Assembly: GCA_937863995.1 (NCBI GenBank)
Contig: CALMIK010000088.1
Location: 1-49,524 of the forward strand
DNA length: 49,524 nt
Source: an uncultured Chelatococcus sp.
GTDB lineage: Bacteria; Pseudomonadota; Alphaproteobacteria; Rhizobiales; Beijerinckiaceae
Direction: 5' to 3'
Positions 10,359 to 18,897 of the stretch are shown here, piece after piece. The position numbers were made by a program, and so were the translations under genes. Within the stretch, counting starts at the first letter, position 1, and each line of letters begins with the position of its first letter. The notes under the pieces were generated by a model. It was not told the origin of the DNA and searched no databases. It saw only the letters and a list, made by a program, of their open reading frames with translations.

Positions 10359-11502
10359 GCAGCATTCCGCACAGCTCTCGCTGCATGACGCGCGCTTCAT
10401 GCGCGACGCGCTTGCGCTCGGATGGCGTCAGCAGGGGCTGACATCGCCCAATCCGGCGGTCGGCGCCGTGATCGTGCGCCCAGAAGACGGGAGCGGCGGG
10501 CACGCGCCGTTCGTCGTGGGGCGCGGCGCGACGCAGGCGGGCGGGCGGCCGCATGGAGAGCCGGTCGCGCTCGCCATGGCGGGCGAGGCTGCCCGTGGCG
10601 CCACGCTTTATGTCACCCTCGAACCCTGTTCCCATCACGGTCGCGCGGGACCGTGCGCCGATGCGATCATCGCCGCCGGCATCGCTCGGGTGGTTTCCGG
10701 TCTGGAGGACCCCGACGCGCGGGTCAGCGGGCAGGGGCATGCACGCCTGCGCGCTGCCGGGATCACTGTGGACATCGGCGTGCTCGCAGATGAGGCGGCC
10801 CGCGCGCACCGGGGGCACGTGCTGCGAGTCACGCAGGGCCGGCCGGCGATCACGCTCAAGTTGGCGCGCACCGCCGACGGCGTGGTGTCCAGCGGCTCGG
10901 CCGCACGCCTGCTCATCACCGGTTCGGCGGCCAACGATCAGGTCCACCTGCTGCGCGCTCATGCTGATGCCGTGCTCGTCGGGGTCGGCACCGTGCTCGC
11001 CGACGACCCGTTGCTGACAGTGCGGCTGCCGGGTCTCGAGCAGCGCTCGCCGGTTCGTGTCGTGCTCGACAGCCGGCTGCGCACGCCGCCCGCCGTCAGG
11101 CTGGTGACGGGCGCAGCGCAGCATCCGACATGGATCATCACCACCGAAACCGCGCCGGCCTCCGCCGAGGAAGCGCTGCGCCGCGCCGGGGCGGACGTCA
11201 TCCGCGTGGCCGGCGACGCGAACGGCCGCGTGTCGCTCCCTGCCGCGCTTGGCGCACTGGCGCAACGCGGCATTGCGCGCGTGCTTGCCGAAGGCGGGCC
11301 GGAACTCGCCGATGCGCTTACCGAGGCCGATCTCGTCGACGAAGCGCTGGTCGTCACCGCGCCCGACGTTCGCTTTGGCGAGGGCGGATACCGCATCGGC
11401 CCCTCGTTTGCTGCCGCGTTGTCCGACGCGGGCCGGTTCAGGTTGCTGCGAAGCGGCGCCTGGAACGTGGATTTTTACGAAGAATTCGAGAGGATTTCCT
11501 GA
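10339..11502 (+). CDS. ribD: Bifunctional diaminohydroxyphosphoribosylaminopyrimidine deaminase / 5-amino-6-(5-phosphoribosylamino)uracil reductase
   Basis: 387 residues. Performs the second and third steps of riboflavin synthesis: an N-terminal zinc deaminase (about 15-160) and a C-terminal NADPH-dependent reductase (about 165-380). Zinc ligands are His72, Cys97 and Cys106, with Glu74 as the proton shuttle. The usual HAE motif reads HGE (Gly73), while [11 protein letters not shown] is intact. The ATG at 10339 was chosen because [14 protein letters not shown] is the normal start of the domain; it overlaps the end of nrdR by 20 bases. The stop codon overlaps the ribE start (ATGA-type), so the rib genes are coupled. 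There is no room for an FMN riboswitch ahead of it. Confidence 0.93.
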   Translation: MTESAHKQHSAQLSLHDARFMRDALALGWRQQGLTSPNPAVGAVIVRPEDGSGGHAPFVVGRGATQAGGRPHGEPVALAMAGEAARGATLYVTLEPCSHHGRAGPCADAIIAAGIARVVSGLEDPDARVSGQGHARLRAAGITVDIGVLADEAARAHRGHVLRVTQGRPAITLKLARTADGVVSSGSAARLLITGSAANDQVHLLRAHADAVLVGVGTVLADDPLLTVRLPGLEQRSPVRVVLDSRLRTPPAVRLVTGAAQHPTWIITTETAPASAEEALRRAGADVIRVAGDANGRVSLPAALGALAQRGIARVLAEGGPELADALTEADLVDEALVVTAPDVRFGEGGYRIGPSFAAALSDAGRFRLLRSGAWNVDFYEEFERIS

Positions 11503-12143
11503 TGTTTACGGGCATTATCTCAGACGTTGGTGAAATCGTCTCGGTTGATGAGTTTCAGGGCACACTGCGCCGGCTGCGCATCCATTCACGCTACGATCCG
11601 GCGACGATCCAGCTTGGCGCTTCCATCGCCTGCGGCGGTCCGTGCCTGACGGTGGTGGCTTTCGGGGAGTTGCCCGGCGGGGCGTGGTTCGAGGTCGATG
11701 CGGCGGCGGAAACGCTGGCGCTCACCACGGTGGGCGACTGGCGCATCGGCACGCGCGTCAATCTGGAGCGGGCGCTCAAGATCAGCGACGAACTCGGCGG
11801 ACACATCGTCACCGGGCATATCGACGGCATCGCGCGGCTCGAGGCGCGCGACGAGGTCACGGCGCAGGAGGGGGCCTCCTGGGGGCAGACGGCACGCTTC
11901 ACCCTGCGCGCGCCGCGCGAACTTGCGGCCTTCATCGCCGCCAAGGGCTCGGTGACGCTGGACGGCACGTCGCTGACCGTCAACACCGTGGACGGCGATC
12001 TGTTTTCGGTGCTGCTCATTCCGCACACGCTCGAGATTACCACCTGGGGCGGGCGAGGGGCGGGCGACCGCATCAATATCGAAGTGGACCTGATGGCCCG
12101 TTACGCTGCGCGGCTTGCAGAAGCGCGGGCGGCGGGTTACTGA
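11502..12143 (+). CDS. ribE: Riboflavin synthase, alpha chain
   Basis: 213 residues, made of two similar lumazine-binding barrels. It dismutates two molecules of 6,7-dimethyl-8-ribityllumazine into riboflavin and the ribityl-aminouracil precursor. The diagnostic start MFTGII is present; each half carries a GHIVTGHID-like or equivalent segment, and the second has KGSVTLDGTSLTVN. The ATG at 11502 shares its A with the ribD stop, which fixes the start. It lies between ribD and ribH and thus completes the pathway set with them. Many alphaproteobacteria name this gene ribE, others ribC. Confidence 0.94.
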   Translation: MFTGIISDVGEIVSVDEFQGTLRRLRIHSRYDPATIQLGASIACGGPCLTVVAFGELPGGAWFEVDAAAETLALTTVGDWRIGTRVNLERALKISDELGGHIVTGHIDGIARLEARDEVTAQEGASWGQTARFTLRAPRELAAFIAAKGSVTLDGTSLTVNTVDGDLFSVLLIPHTLEITTWGGRGAGDRINIEVDLMARYAARLAEARAAGY

Positions 12144-12181
12144 CAGGCGTGGATTTTCCCAGCGGTTGGAGGAGCAAGGTC

Positions 12182-12670
12182 ATGGCACAATCGGTTCGGC
12201 TTGCAGACGACGATTTTTCCGCCGTCTCCGGCGCGCGGGTTCTCATTGTCGAGGCCCGGTATTACGCCGACATCGCGGACGAGTTGCTGCGCGGTGCGCG
12301 CGAGGTTCTCGAGGCGGCGGAAGCCGAAATCGAGGTGGTGACGGTGCCGGGCGCGCTCGAGATCGGCCAGGCGATCGCTATCGCGCTCGAGGACGGGCTC
12401 GATGTCGACGCCGTCGTGGCACTGGGCACGGTCATCCGTGGCGAAACCAGCCATTACGACATCGTCGCCGGGGAAAGCGCGCGGGCGCTGGTGGAGCTCG
12501 CGCTCGATTATGTGGTGCCGATCGGCAACGGCATTCTCACCGTCGAGAACGCCGAGCAGGCATGGGCGCGCGCGCGCGTGACGGGTGACAACAAGGGCGG
12601 CTTCGCAGCCCGCGCCGCGCTGGCGCTGGTGGCGTTGCGGCGTCAGATCGCGGACAAGGTCGAGGACTGA
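12182..12670 (+). CDS. ribH: 6,7-dimethyl-8-ribityllumazine synthase
   Basis: 162 residues. Joins the ribityl-aminouracil and dihydroxybutanone phosphate to give lumazine, the substrate of riboflavin synthase; the family usually forms pentamers or 60-mers. Motifs seen: VTVPGALEIG, GTVIRGETSHYDIV with the conserved catalytic histidine of SHYD, and PIGNGILTVEN (usually FGVLT). The ATG at 12182 follows a GGAGGAGCAAGGTC purine-rich stretch. The 38-base gap after ribE is the largest within the riboflavin block. The stop at 12668-12670 abuts the nusB start directly. Confidence 0.95.
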   Translation: MAQSVRLADDDFSAVSGARVLIVEARYYADIADELLRGAREVLEAAEAEIEVVTVPGALEIGQAIAIALEDGLDVDAVVALGTVIRGETSHYDIVAGESARALVELALDYVVPIGNGILTVENAEQAWARARVTGDNKGGFAARAALALVALRRQIADKVED

Positions 12671-13135
12671 ATGTCGAAAACGGAAAAGCGCAGCGCGGCG
12701 CGCATGGCAGCTGTGCAGGCGCTGTACCAGATGGAAATCACGGGCTCCGGCGTGGACGACGCCACGGTGGAGTTCGAGCGCTTCTGGATCGGCAAGGAAG
12801 TCGAGGGCCTGACCTTCAAACCGGTCGAGGACGCGTTTTTCCGCGATCTCGTCGCCGGAGTGGTGCGCGAGCAGAAAACGGTGGACCGGCGCGTCGACGA
12901 GGCGCTGGCCAAGGGCTGGCCGCTGCGGCGCGTCGAGACGGTGCTGCGCGCCATCCTGCGCGTCGCCGCCTTCGAGCTGCTGTTCCGCAAGGACGTGCCG
13001 CCGCGTGTCACCATCACGGAATACGTGGACGTGGCGCGTGCTTTCTACGATGATGACGAGCCTGGGCTTGTCAATGCGGTGCTCGATGCGCTGGCGCGCA
13101 GCGACCGCAACGAGGAGCTTCTGGCGCGCAACTGA
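12671..13135 (+). CDS. nusB: Transcription antitermination factor NusB
   Basis: 154 residues, all helical. Binds boxA RNA together with S10 (NusE) and supports antitermination in rRNA operons. Recognisable parts are SAARMAAVQALYQMEITG at the N-terminus, the VDRRVDEAL segment, LRAILRVAAFELLF, and the C-terminal EYVDVARAFYDDDEPGLVNAVLD motif that marks the family. It starts immediately after the ribH stop. The association ribH-nusB-thiL is a standard arrangement. Confidence 0.95.
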   Translation: MSKTEKRSAARMAAVQALYQMEITGSGVDDATVEFERFWIGKEVEGLTFKPVEDAFFRDLVAGVVREQKTVDRRVDEALAKGWPLRRVETVLRAILRVAAFELLFRKDVPPRVTITEYVDVARAFYDDDEPGLVNAVLDALARSDRNEELLARN

Positions 13136-13205
13136 GTTTGTTGTCATCTGGCCCCAGGCGGGCCGATGTTTCCGCAACCGGGCGGCTCCCGCCTGAGGTT
13201 CCATC

Positions 13206-14231
13206 ATGACGGTTTCCTCGCTGAGCGAAGACGAACTGATCCGTCAGATATTCGCCCCCATCGCGGGCGAGGGATCGCTCAATCTGCGCGACGACGCCGC
13301 CCTGTTGCCCGCGCCGCCCGGCTCCGAACTGGTGCTGACGGTCGACACCATCGTTGCCGGGGTGCACTACTTTCCCGAGGATCCGCCGGGAGCTGTGGCG
13401 CGCAAGGCGTTGCGCGTCAACCTGTCCGACGTTGCCGCCAAGGGGGCGGAACCGCTGGGGTTTCTGCTGTCCCTGTCGATGCCGGCGGGCACGTCGCTGG
13501 CGTGGATGGCGGCCTTCGCGGAAGGGCTCGGCGCCGATGCGAAAGCGTTCGGCTGCCCGCTTCTGGGCGGCGACACTGTGCGCACACGCGGGCCGCTGAC
13601 TGTTTCAATCACGGCTATCGGGCGCGTTCCCACCGGCTACATGGTGCGTCGCACTGGCGCTCAGGCGGGTGATATCATCGCAGTGACGGGCACGATCGGC
13701 GATTCGGCGCTGGGCCTCGCCCTGCGGCTTGCCGACCAGGACGGCGCGCCTGACGACGCGAAGCGCGACAACCTCGCCTGGCGGGATGAACTCACGCCGC
13801 AGGAACACGCCTACCTCACCCAGCGCTATCTGCTGCCCGAGCCGCGCAACGCCATCGCGCTGGCGCTGCGCGATCACGCCAGCGGCGCGATGGATGTTTC
13901 GGACGGGCTCATCGGCGACGCGCGCAAGATGCTCGGCGCGTCGGGCGTGAGCGGCAGGATCGACCTCGAGACCGTTCCGCTTTCTCTGCCGGCCCGGGCC
14001 GCTGTGGAGGCTTCCTCCGGCCTGCTGAGGGCGGCCGTGACGGGCGGCGACGATTATGAAATCCTCTGCTCTGTTCCGCCCAAGCGCTTCGATGCGCTGC
14101 GCGCCCAGTGCACGCAGGCAGGCGTGCCGCTGACGGCCATCGGCTTGGTCGAGCCGGGACAGGAGCCGCTGTCGGTTTTTCTCGATGGCGTCGATTATGC
14201 CGTAGGCAAGGGTTCCTACAGCCATTTTTAA
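13206..14231 (+). CDS. thiL: Thiamine-monophosphate kinase
   Basis: 341 residues. Phosphorylates thiamine monophosphate to the active cofactor thiamine diphosphate. An AIR-synthase-like ATP-binding fold: acidic metal-binding loops at RDDAALL and LTVDTIVAGVHYF, NLSDVAAKGAEPLGFL, LLGGDTVRT, MDVSDGLIGDARKM, and GGDDYEILCSV. The ATG at 13206 lies 70 bases after nusB, and no competing start with better family match is seen. It is the last gene of the glyA-thiL run; a 179-base gap follows before the pyrophosphatase gene. Confidence 0.94.
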   Translation: MTVSSLSEDELIRQIFAPIAGEGSLNLRDDAALLPAPPGSELVLTVDTIVAGVHYFPEDPPGAVARKALRVNLSDVAAKGAEPLGFLLSLSMPAGTSLAWMAAFAEGLGADAKAFGCPLLGGDTVRTRGPLTVSITAIGRVPTGYMVRRTGAQAGDIIAVTGTIGDSALGLALRLADQDGAPDDAKRDNLAWRDELTPQEHAYLTQRYLLPEPRNAIALALRDHASGAMDVSDGLIGDARKMLGASGVSGRIDLETVPLSLPARAAVEASSGLLRAAVTGGDDYEILCSVPPKRFDALRAQCTQAGVPLTAIGLVEPGQEPLSVFLDGVDYAVGKGSYSHF

Positions 14232-14410
14232 ACCGGCGCCGTCTGTGCCTATACTGTGCGGAGACGGGGCGGCTCTTGATGCCGGCCGGTCGGTAACCTG
14301 TTCTCGTGTCTCGCCAAAAATACCAAAAAAAATACGTCAAACAATAATGTCAGGGTTTCGTGCCGGACACTCTCTCCGGCCTGTAGCCCGGGATAGCGGA
14401 GGGGAATGGT

Positions 14411-16534
14411 ATGCTCGCGCTTTTGATCGTGATTGCCGCAGGTACGCTGTCGATCGTTTATGGTTTCGTGACGGTGCGGGAGGTCGTTGCGGCCGATACC
14501 GGCACTGAACGCATGCGGGATATCGCCGCGGCCATCCGTGAAGGCGCTCAAGCCTATCTCTACCGCCAGTATATGACTATCGCGGCCGTGGGCGTGGTGC
14601 TGTTTGCGCTGCTCGCATGGGGATTGGGCTGGATGGTTGCGGGAGGCTTCGCCATCGGGGCGATCCTGTCGGGCGCGGCCGGCTTCATCGGCATGAACGT
14701 GTCGGTGCGCGCCAACGTGCGCACGGCGCAGGCGGCAGCGAACTCGCTCGCCGACGGGCTCGACATCGCCTTCCGCTCCGGCGCGGTCACGGGCCTGCTC
14801 GTGGCGGGCCTCGCGCTGCTGGGGGTCACGGTTTCATACACGGTCCTGGTGCACGGGCTCGGGTACAGCCCCGATAGCCGCACCGTGGTCGATGCGCTGG
14901 TGGCGCTTGGCTTCGGCGCGTCGCTGATCTCGATCTTCGCGCGGCTGGGTGGCGGCATCTTCACCAAGGGCGCGGACGTGGGCGGCGACCTTGTGGGCAA
15001 GGTCGAGGCCGGCATTCCCGAGGACGATCCCCGCAACCCCGCGACCATCGCCGACAACGTCGGCGACAACGTCGGCGATTGCGCCGGCATGGCGGCCGAT
15101 CTGTTCGAGACCTATGTCGTGAGCGTCGTCGCCACCATGGTGCTCGCCATCGTCGCGTTCGCGGGCCAGCCGGTTCTCGACAGCGTGCTGCTCTATCCGC
15201 TGGCGGTGGGCGCGGCCTGCATCGTGACCTCCATCGCCGGCACGTTCTTCGTGCGGCTTGGCGCGACCGAGTCGATCATGGGGGCGCTTTATCGCGGCTT
15301 TATCGCCACCGGGGTCTTGTCGCTGGCGGCGCTGGCGCTCGTCACTTGGCTCGTGTTCGACGGATTCTTCACGACGCTGACCACCGCCAGCGGCCAGACC
15401 TTCTCGGCGCTGGCGCTGCTCGGATGTGGCGCGATCGGCCTTGCCGTGACGGCGGTCATCGTCGTCATCACCGAGTATTACACGGGCACGCAGTATCGGC
15501 CGGTTCATTCAATCGCGGCCGCGTCGCAGACCGGCCATGGCACCAACGTCATCCAGGGGCTTGCGGTCTCTCTGGAGGCCACGGCGCTGCCGGCGATCGC
15601 CATCATTGCCGCGATCGTCGGCGCCAACGCGCTTGCCGGCCTCTTCGGCATTGCCATCGCCGTGACGGCGATGCTGGCGCTGTGCGGCTTCGTGGTGGCG
15701 CTGGACGCCTTCGGCCCGGTGACGGACAACGCCGGCGGCATCGCCGAGATGGCGGGCCTGCCGCCGCGCGTGCGCCTTGCCACGGACGCGCTGGACGCGG
15801 TCGGCAACACGACGAAGGCGGTGACGAAAGGCTACGCCATCGGGTCTGCCGGCCTCGGCGCGCTGGTGCTTTTCGCGGCCTACACGTCCGATCTGGCGTT
15901 CTTCACCACCCGGCCGGAGGCTTATCCTTACTTCGCCGGGGTGTCCGTCGACTTCTCGCTGTCGAATCCGTTCGTTGTGGTCGGGCTGCTGTTCGGCGGG
16001 CTGCTGCCCTTCGTCTTCGCCGGGCTTGGCATGACTGCTGTCGGACGCGCCGCCGGCTCGGTGGTGGAAGAGGTACGGCGGCAGTTCCGCGAGCGCCCGG
16101 GCATCATGACGGGCGAGGCGCGGCCCGATTACGGCCGCGCGGTGGACTTGCTGACGAAGGCCGCGATCCGGGAGATGGTTGTTCCCTCGCTGCTTCCCGT
16201 GCTGTCGCCGTTGGTCTGCTTCGGCGTGGTGCTGCTCGTCGCCGGCAAGAGCAATGCCTTCGCCGCGTTGGGCGCCATGCTGCTCGGGGTCATCGTCACA
16301 GGCCTGTTCGTCGCGATTTCCATGACCTCGGGCGGCGGCGCATGGGACAACGCCAAGAAATACATCGAGGAAGGGCACTTCGGCGGCAAGGGATCGGAAG
16401 CCCACAAGGCCGCCGTGACCGGCGACACCGTCGGCGATCCCTACAAGGATACGGCGGGACCCGCGATCAATCCGATGATCAAGATCACCAACATCGTGGC
16501 GCTGCTGCTGCTCGCAGTGCTGGCGCACGGATAA
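14411..16534 (+). CDS. hppA: Membrane-bound proton-pumping pyrophosphatase, K+-independent type
   Basis: 707 residues, about 16 membrane segments. Hydrolyses cytoplasmic pyrophosphate and pumps protons across the inner membrane. The pyrophosphate-binding signature is intact ([20 protein letters not shown], then [19 protein letters not shown] and the late [12 protein letters not shown] and [18 protein letters not shown]). The subclass marker reads [10 protein letters not shown]: Lys and Thr at the positions that are Ala and Gly in potassium-dependent enzymes, so this should be a K+-independent H+ pump. A GGAGGGGA ribosome-binding site precedes the ATG at 14411. A strong terminator follows seven bases after the stop. 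Confidence 0.95.
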   Translation: MLALLIVIAAGTLSIVYGFVTVREVVAADTGTERMRDIAAAIREGAQAYLYRQYMTIAAVGVVLFALLAWGLGWMVAGGFAIGAILSGAAGFIGMNVSVRANVRTAQAAANSLADGLDIAFRSGAVTGLLVAGLALLGVTVSYTVLVHGLGYSPDSRTVVDALVALGFGASLISIFARLGGGIFTKGADVGGDLVGKVEAGIPEDDPRNPATIADNVGDNVGDCAGMAADLFETYVVSVVATMVLAIVAFAGQPVLDSVLLYPLAVGAACIVTSIAGTFFVRLGATESIMGALYRGFIATGVLSLAALALVTWLVFDGFFTTLTTASGQTFSALALLGCGAIGLAVTAVIVVITEYYTGTQYRPVHSIAAASQTGHGTNVIQGLAVSLEATALPAIAIIAAIVGANALAGLFGIAIAVTAMLALCGFVVALDAFGPVTDNAGGIAEMAGLPPRVRLATDALDAVGNTTKAVTKGYAIGSAGLGALVLFAAYTSDLAFFTTRPEAYPYFAGVSVDFSLSNPFVVVGLLFGGLLPFVFAGLGMTAVGRAAGSVVEEVRRQFRERPGIMTGEARPDYGRAVDLLTKAAIREMVVPSLLPVLSPLVCFGVVLLVAGKSNAFAALGAMLLGVIVTGLFVAISMTSGGGAWDNAKKYIEEGHFGGKGSEAHKAAVTGDTVGDPYKDTAGPAINPMIKITNIVALLLLAVLAHG

Positions 16535-16540
16535 GGAGAG

Positions 16541-16588
16541 CGGGAAGCCGGTCGCGGAACGTGCGCCGCCCGGCTTCCCGACTTTTCC
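16541..16588 (+). terminator. Rho-independent terminator of hppA
   Basis: CGGGAAGCCGG (16541-16551) pairs perfectly over 11 bases with CCGGCTTCCCG (16570-16580); the loop is 18 bases and ACTTTTCC follows. It begins seven bases after the hppA stop. Confidence 0.85.
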
Positions 16589-16780
16589 ACCGATATCCAC
16601 AAAACGTTGGCTGCGGCGGTGTGTGGAGGATACTGGTGGGTTGCCGCCGTAAAAAATCAAAAAAACGTCATGCAGCGCTAGACAACCCCGCAGGGGTTTG
16701 GTACTCAGCATTCACACGAGGCGATGCCCTGCGGGGCAACGCGAGGAAGTGGTTTTTCTCATTTCCGCTTCGACGTCGAT

Positions 16781-16856
<76 letters not shown>

Positions 16857-17084
16857 TCGACAAAATCGTGTGTGCTCAGGAATTTGCGGTTGCCCCTTAA
16901 GAGTCATTTGGACTCTATTCCGACAAGTCGCAATCAGGTCATTCCGACAAATCCTCTGAATCCTTTCTGGTTGCCCATCGCTTTTTTGTCCCGGCGGCGA
17001 CCTTTTTCATAGTCCGTTTGGAGTATCGCGGCAGGACGGCCGGGCTCTTGTGGCACGTCACCGCGCGGATTTCCTCTTCGGTTA

Positions 17085-17469
17085 GAGCATTTTTCGATCA
17101 GTCTGGATCATGGCCGCACGAACTGAAGCGACAGGAAGCGCAGCGCTGCCCCTGCCGCTTCGATCCGGCCGCGGACAGCGGGGCGCTTATGGCTCGACAG
17201 ATTGTCCATGATAAACACGTCGCCAGGCCGCGGCTCCGGTACGAGAACCTGCGCCACCCGGCGAATGGTTGTCGATGGCGCAACCCCAAAGCGCGCCGCC
17301 GATCCTCGACAACTCAGCACGCCATCAATCGTTGCCAGAAACCGCGTGCGCAAATCCATCGACAGAGGGGGGCCCATCCATGCCGGCCTCCTTCACCCGC
17401 ACAGATTCTGAATCACAAATCAGACCAGAGAGAAATCCCTCATCGATTCAAAACGGTCGAAAAACGCTC
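17085..17469 (-). mobile_element. 385-bp internally deleted IS630-family element (MITE-like) with terminal inverted repeats and TA duplication
   Basis: The ends GAGCATTTTTCGATC (17085 onward) and GAGCGTTTTTCGACC (reading inward from 17469 on the minus strand) match at 13 of 15 positions, and a TA dinucleotide flanks each side (17083-17084 and 17470-17471), the target preference of the IS630/Tc1 group. Inside is a minus-strand relic of an IS630 transposase. The element sits inside the integrase remnant. Too short to encode a transposase, it could move only with help from an intact relative elsewhere. Confidence 0.82.
17108..17377 (-). pseudogene. IS630-type transposase relic (N-terminal HTH fused to a piece of the DDE domain)
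   Basis: An 89-codon open frame. The first 40 residues (MDLRTRF ... [16 protein letters not shown]) are the helix-turn-helix start of IS630-family transposases. They run straight into [19 protein letters not shown], which belongs to the catalytic domain around the second aspartate and normally lies some 170 residues further on. After [11 protein letters not shown] the frame meets the terminal repeat, so the final part with the last acidic residue is also missing. Two internal deletions, each preserving the frame, therefore explain the structure. The protein has lost the first and last catalytic residues and cannot be a working transposase. Confidence 0.8.
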
Positions 17470-17575
17470 TAAATCCGAATCGATGGCCTCAGTGACGCCG
17501 CCGGCCGGAATAAGGTAAACGACAACTCGGCCCGAAGCTTCGCGCCGAGTAAAATTTCATTTCGAAACCACACTC

Positions 17576-18736
17576 CTAGGCTGGGGCCGCCACCGCCCGC
17601 CGCTCCATGCCCTGCGACCACAGGCATAGCCCCAGGCCGCCCGCCGCCAGTGCCGCGCCGATGAGCGGCAGGCCGTCGTAACCCATGCCGAGCGTCAGTG
17701 CCGTGCCGCCGATCCACGCTCCGCCGGCGTTGCCGAGGTTGAAGGCTGCCTGGTTGAGGCTCGATGCTAGGTTGGGCGCGTCGCTTGCCGTGTCGACGAC
17801 CCGGATCTGCAACGGCGCGGTGATGGCGAAATCCACCACGCCCCAAAAGAAGATGACCGCCACCGCCGCCATCCACACGGGCGCGGCGAAGTGCAGCATG
17901 ACCAGCAGCAGGATGATGCCGGCGAAGATGCCCACGACCGATGTCATCAGCCGCCAGTCGGCGAGCCTGCCGCCGATGAAGTTGCCGATGGTGATGCCGA
18001 CGCCGAACAGCAGCAGCACCCACGTGACGTGGTGGGGCGCGAGCCCCGAAACTTCGCGCAGCAGCGGCGCGATGTAGGTGAAGACGCTGAAAAGGCTGGC
18101 GGAAGCGAGCACGCTCATGCCCATGGCAAGCAGTACCTGCGCCTTGCCGAGCACCTTGAATTCGCGCATGATGCTGGCCTTCGGGTTGGCGATGTTGGCG
18201 GGCACCAGCAGCGCCAGCGCCGTTGCCGCGCCCACGCCGATGAGCGACACGGCCCAGAATGTGGCGCGCCAGCCCAGTTCCTGCCCCAGCGCCGTGCCGG
18301 CCGGCACGCCGAGCACGTTGGCGAGTGTCAGTCCGCCGAACATCAGCGCCACCGCCTGCGCGCGCTTGCGCTTTTCCACCAGCCCCGCCGCCACGACCGC
18401 GCCAATGCCGAAATAGGCGCCGTGGCAGAATGCGGTGACGACGCGCGCCGCCATCAGCGTCCAGTAGGTCGGCGCGATGGCGCACAGCACATTGCCGATG
18501 ATGAACACGCAGGTGAGGCCGATCAGCGTCGCCTTGCGCGGCAATCCGTTGGTGGCGATGGCGACGATGGGCGCGCCCACGACCACGCCAAGCGCATAGC
18601 CCGACACGAGATGGCCGGCGGCGGGAATGCTCACGCCGAGATCGGCGGCGACCTCGGGCAGCAGCCCCATGATGACGAATTCCGTGGTGCCGATGCAAAA
18701 GGAGGCGGCGGCGAGGGCAAGCAAGGACAAGGGCAT
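17576..18736 (-). CDS. MFS transporter, AraJ/YdhP-like drug or sugar exporter
   Basis: 386 residues with about 12 hydrophobic segments. The start MPLSLLALAAASFCIGTTEF, then IMGLLPEVAADLGVSIPAAG and SGYALGVVVGAP are characteristic of the DHA1-type AraJ/YdhP subgroup of the major facilitator superfamily, proton-driven exporters of arabinose-like compounds or drugs. The substrate cannot be inferred. The ATG at 18736 was preferred to 18793 because the extra 19 residues are arginine-rich and unlike the family. It is on the minus strand immediately upstream of the integrase remnant and may be island cargo, but its base composition does not obviously differ from its neighbours. Confidence 0.82.
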   Translation of the reverse strand: MPLSLLALAAASFCIGTTEFVIMGLLPEVAADLGVSIPAAGHLVSGYALGVVVGAPIVAIATNGLPRKATLIGLTCVFIIGNVLCAIAPTYWTLMAARVVTAFCHGAYFGIGAVVAAGLVEKRKRAQAVALMFGGLTLANVLGVPAGTALGQELGWRATFWAVSLIGVGAATALALLVPANIANPKASIMREFKVLGKAQVLLAMGMSVLASASLFSVFTYIAPLLREVSGLAPHHVTWVLLLFGVGITIGNFIGGRLADWRLMTSVVGIFAGIILLLVMLHFAAPVWMAAVAVIFFWGVVDFAITAPLQIRVVDTASDAPNLASSLNQAAFNLGNAGGAWIGGTALTLGMGYDGLPLIGAALAAGGLGLCLWSQGMERRAVAAPA

Positions 18737-18897
18737 CGAAACGTTCCTGCACAACCCGTGGGCCGTCCGGGCGGCGGCTTCGGGGCCGCGCAAGGTGGCC
18801 GGAAACGTTCAAAATAACAATCGCCGCAGAAGCAGCGCAGCCATGCCGCATGCGGAGGGTGTCGCCGCAAGGACGTCACAAGCGCGGGTAATGCGCT

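Larger units (their letters stand above)
16939..17556 (-). pseudogene. C-terminal remnant of a tyrosine recombinase (integrase), interrupted by an IS630-type element
   Basis: Minus-strand codons at 17556-17472 and 17082-16939 read through as one open stretch if the insertion at 17085-17469 and one copy of its TA target are removed. The protein tail reads DLTEEEIRAVTCHKSPAVLP, then RYSKRT and a basic end, stopping at 16939-16941. This is the C-terminus of phage or island integrases: EEEIRAVTGHKS carries the second catalytic histidine (here Cys replaces the usual Gly before it) and RYSK the nucleophilic tyrosine. Only about 77 codons remain; an in-frame TGA at 17557-17559 closes the upstream side, and the rest of the catalytic domain and the N-terminal domain are gone. 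Its position next to a tRNA-Lys 3' end is that of an island integrase. It cannot be active. Confidence 0.75.

Noticed and set aside
8169..10400. 743-codon open frame antisense to glyA and nrdR
   Set aside because: High-GC shadow frame: the protein is His/Arg/Ala-rich low-complexity sequence without family motifs, while both sense genes are textbook.
17018..17518. 166-codon plus-strand frame across the mobile element
   Set aside because: It runs antisense through the integrase relic, both terminal repeats and the transposase relic; no family match and no ribosome-binding site.
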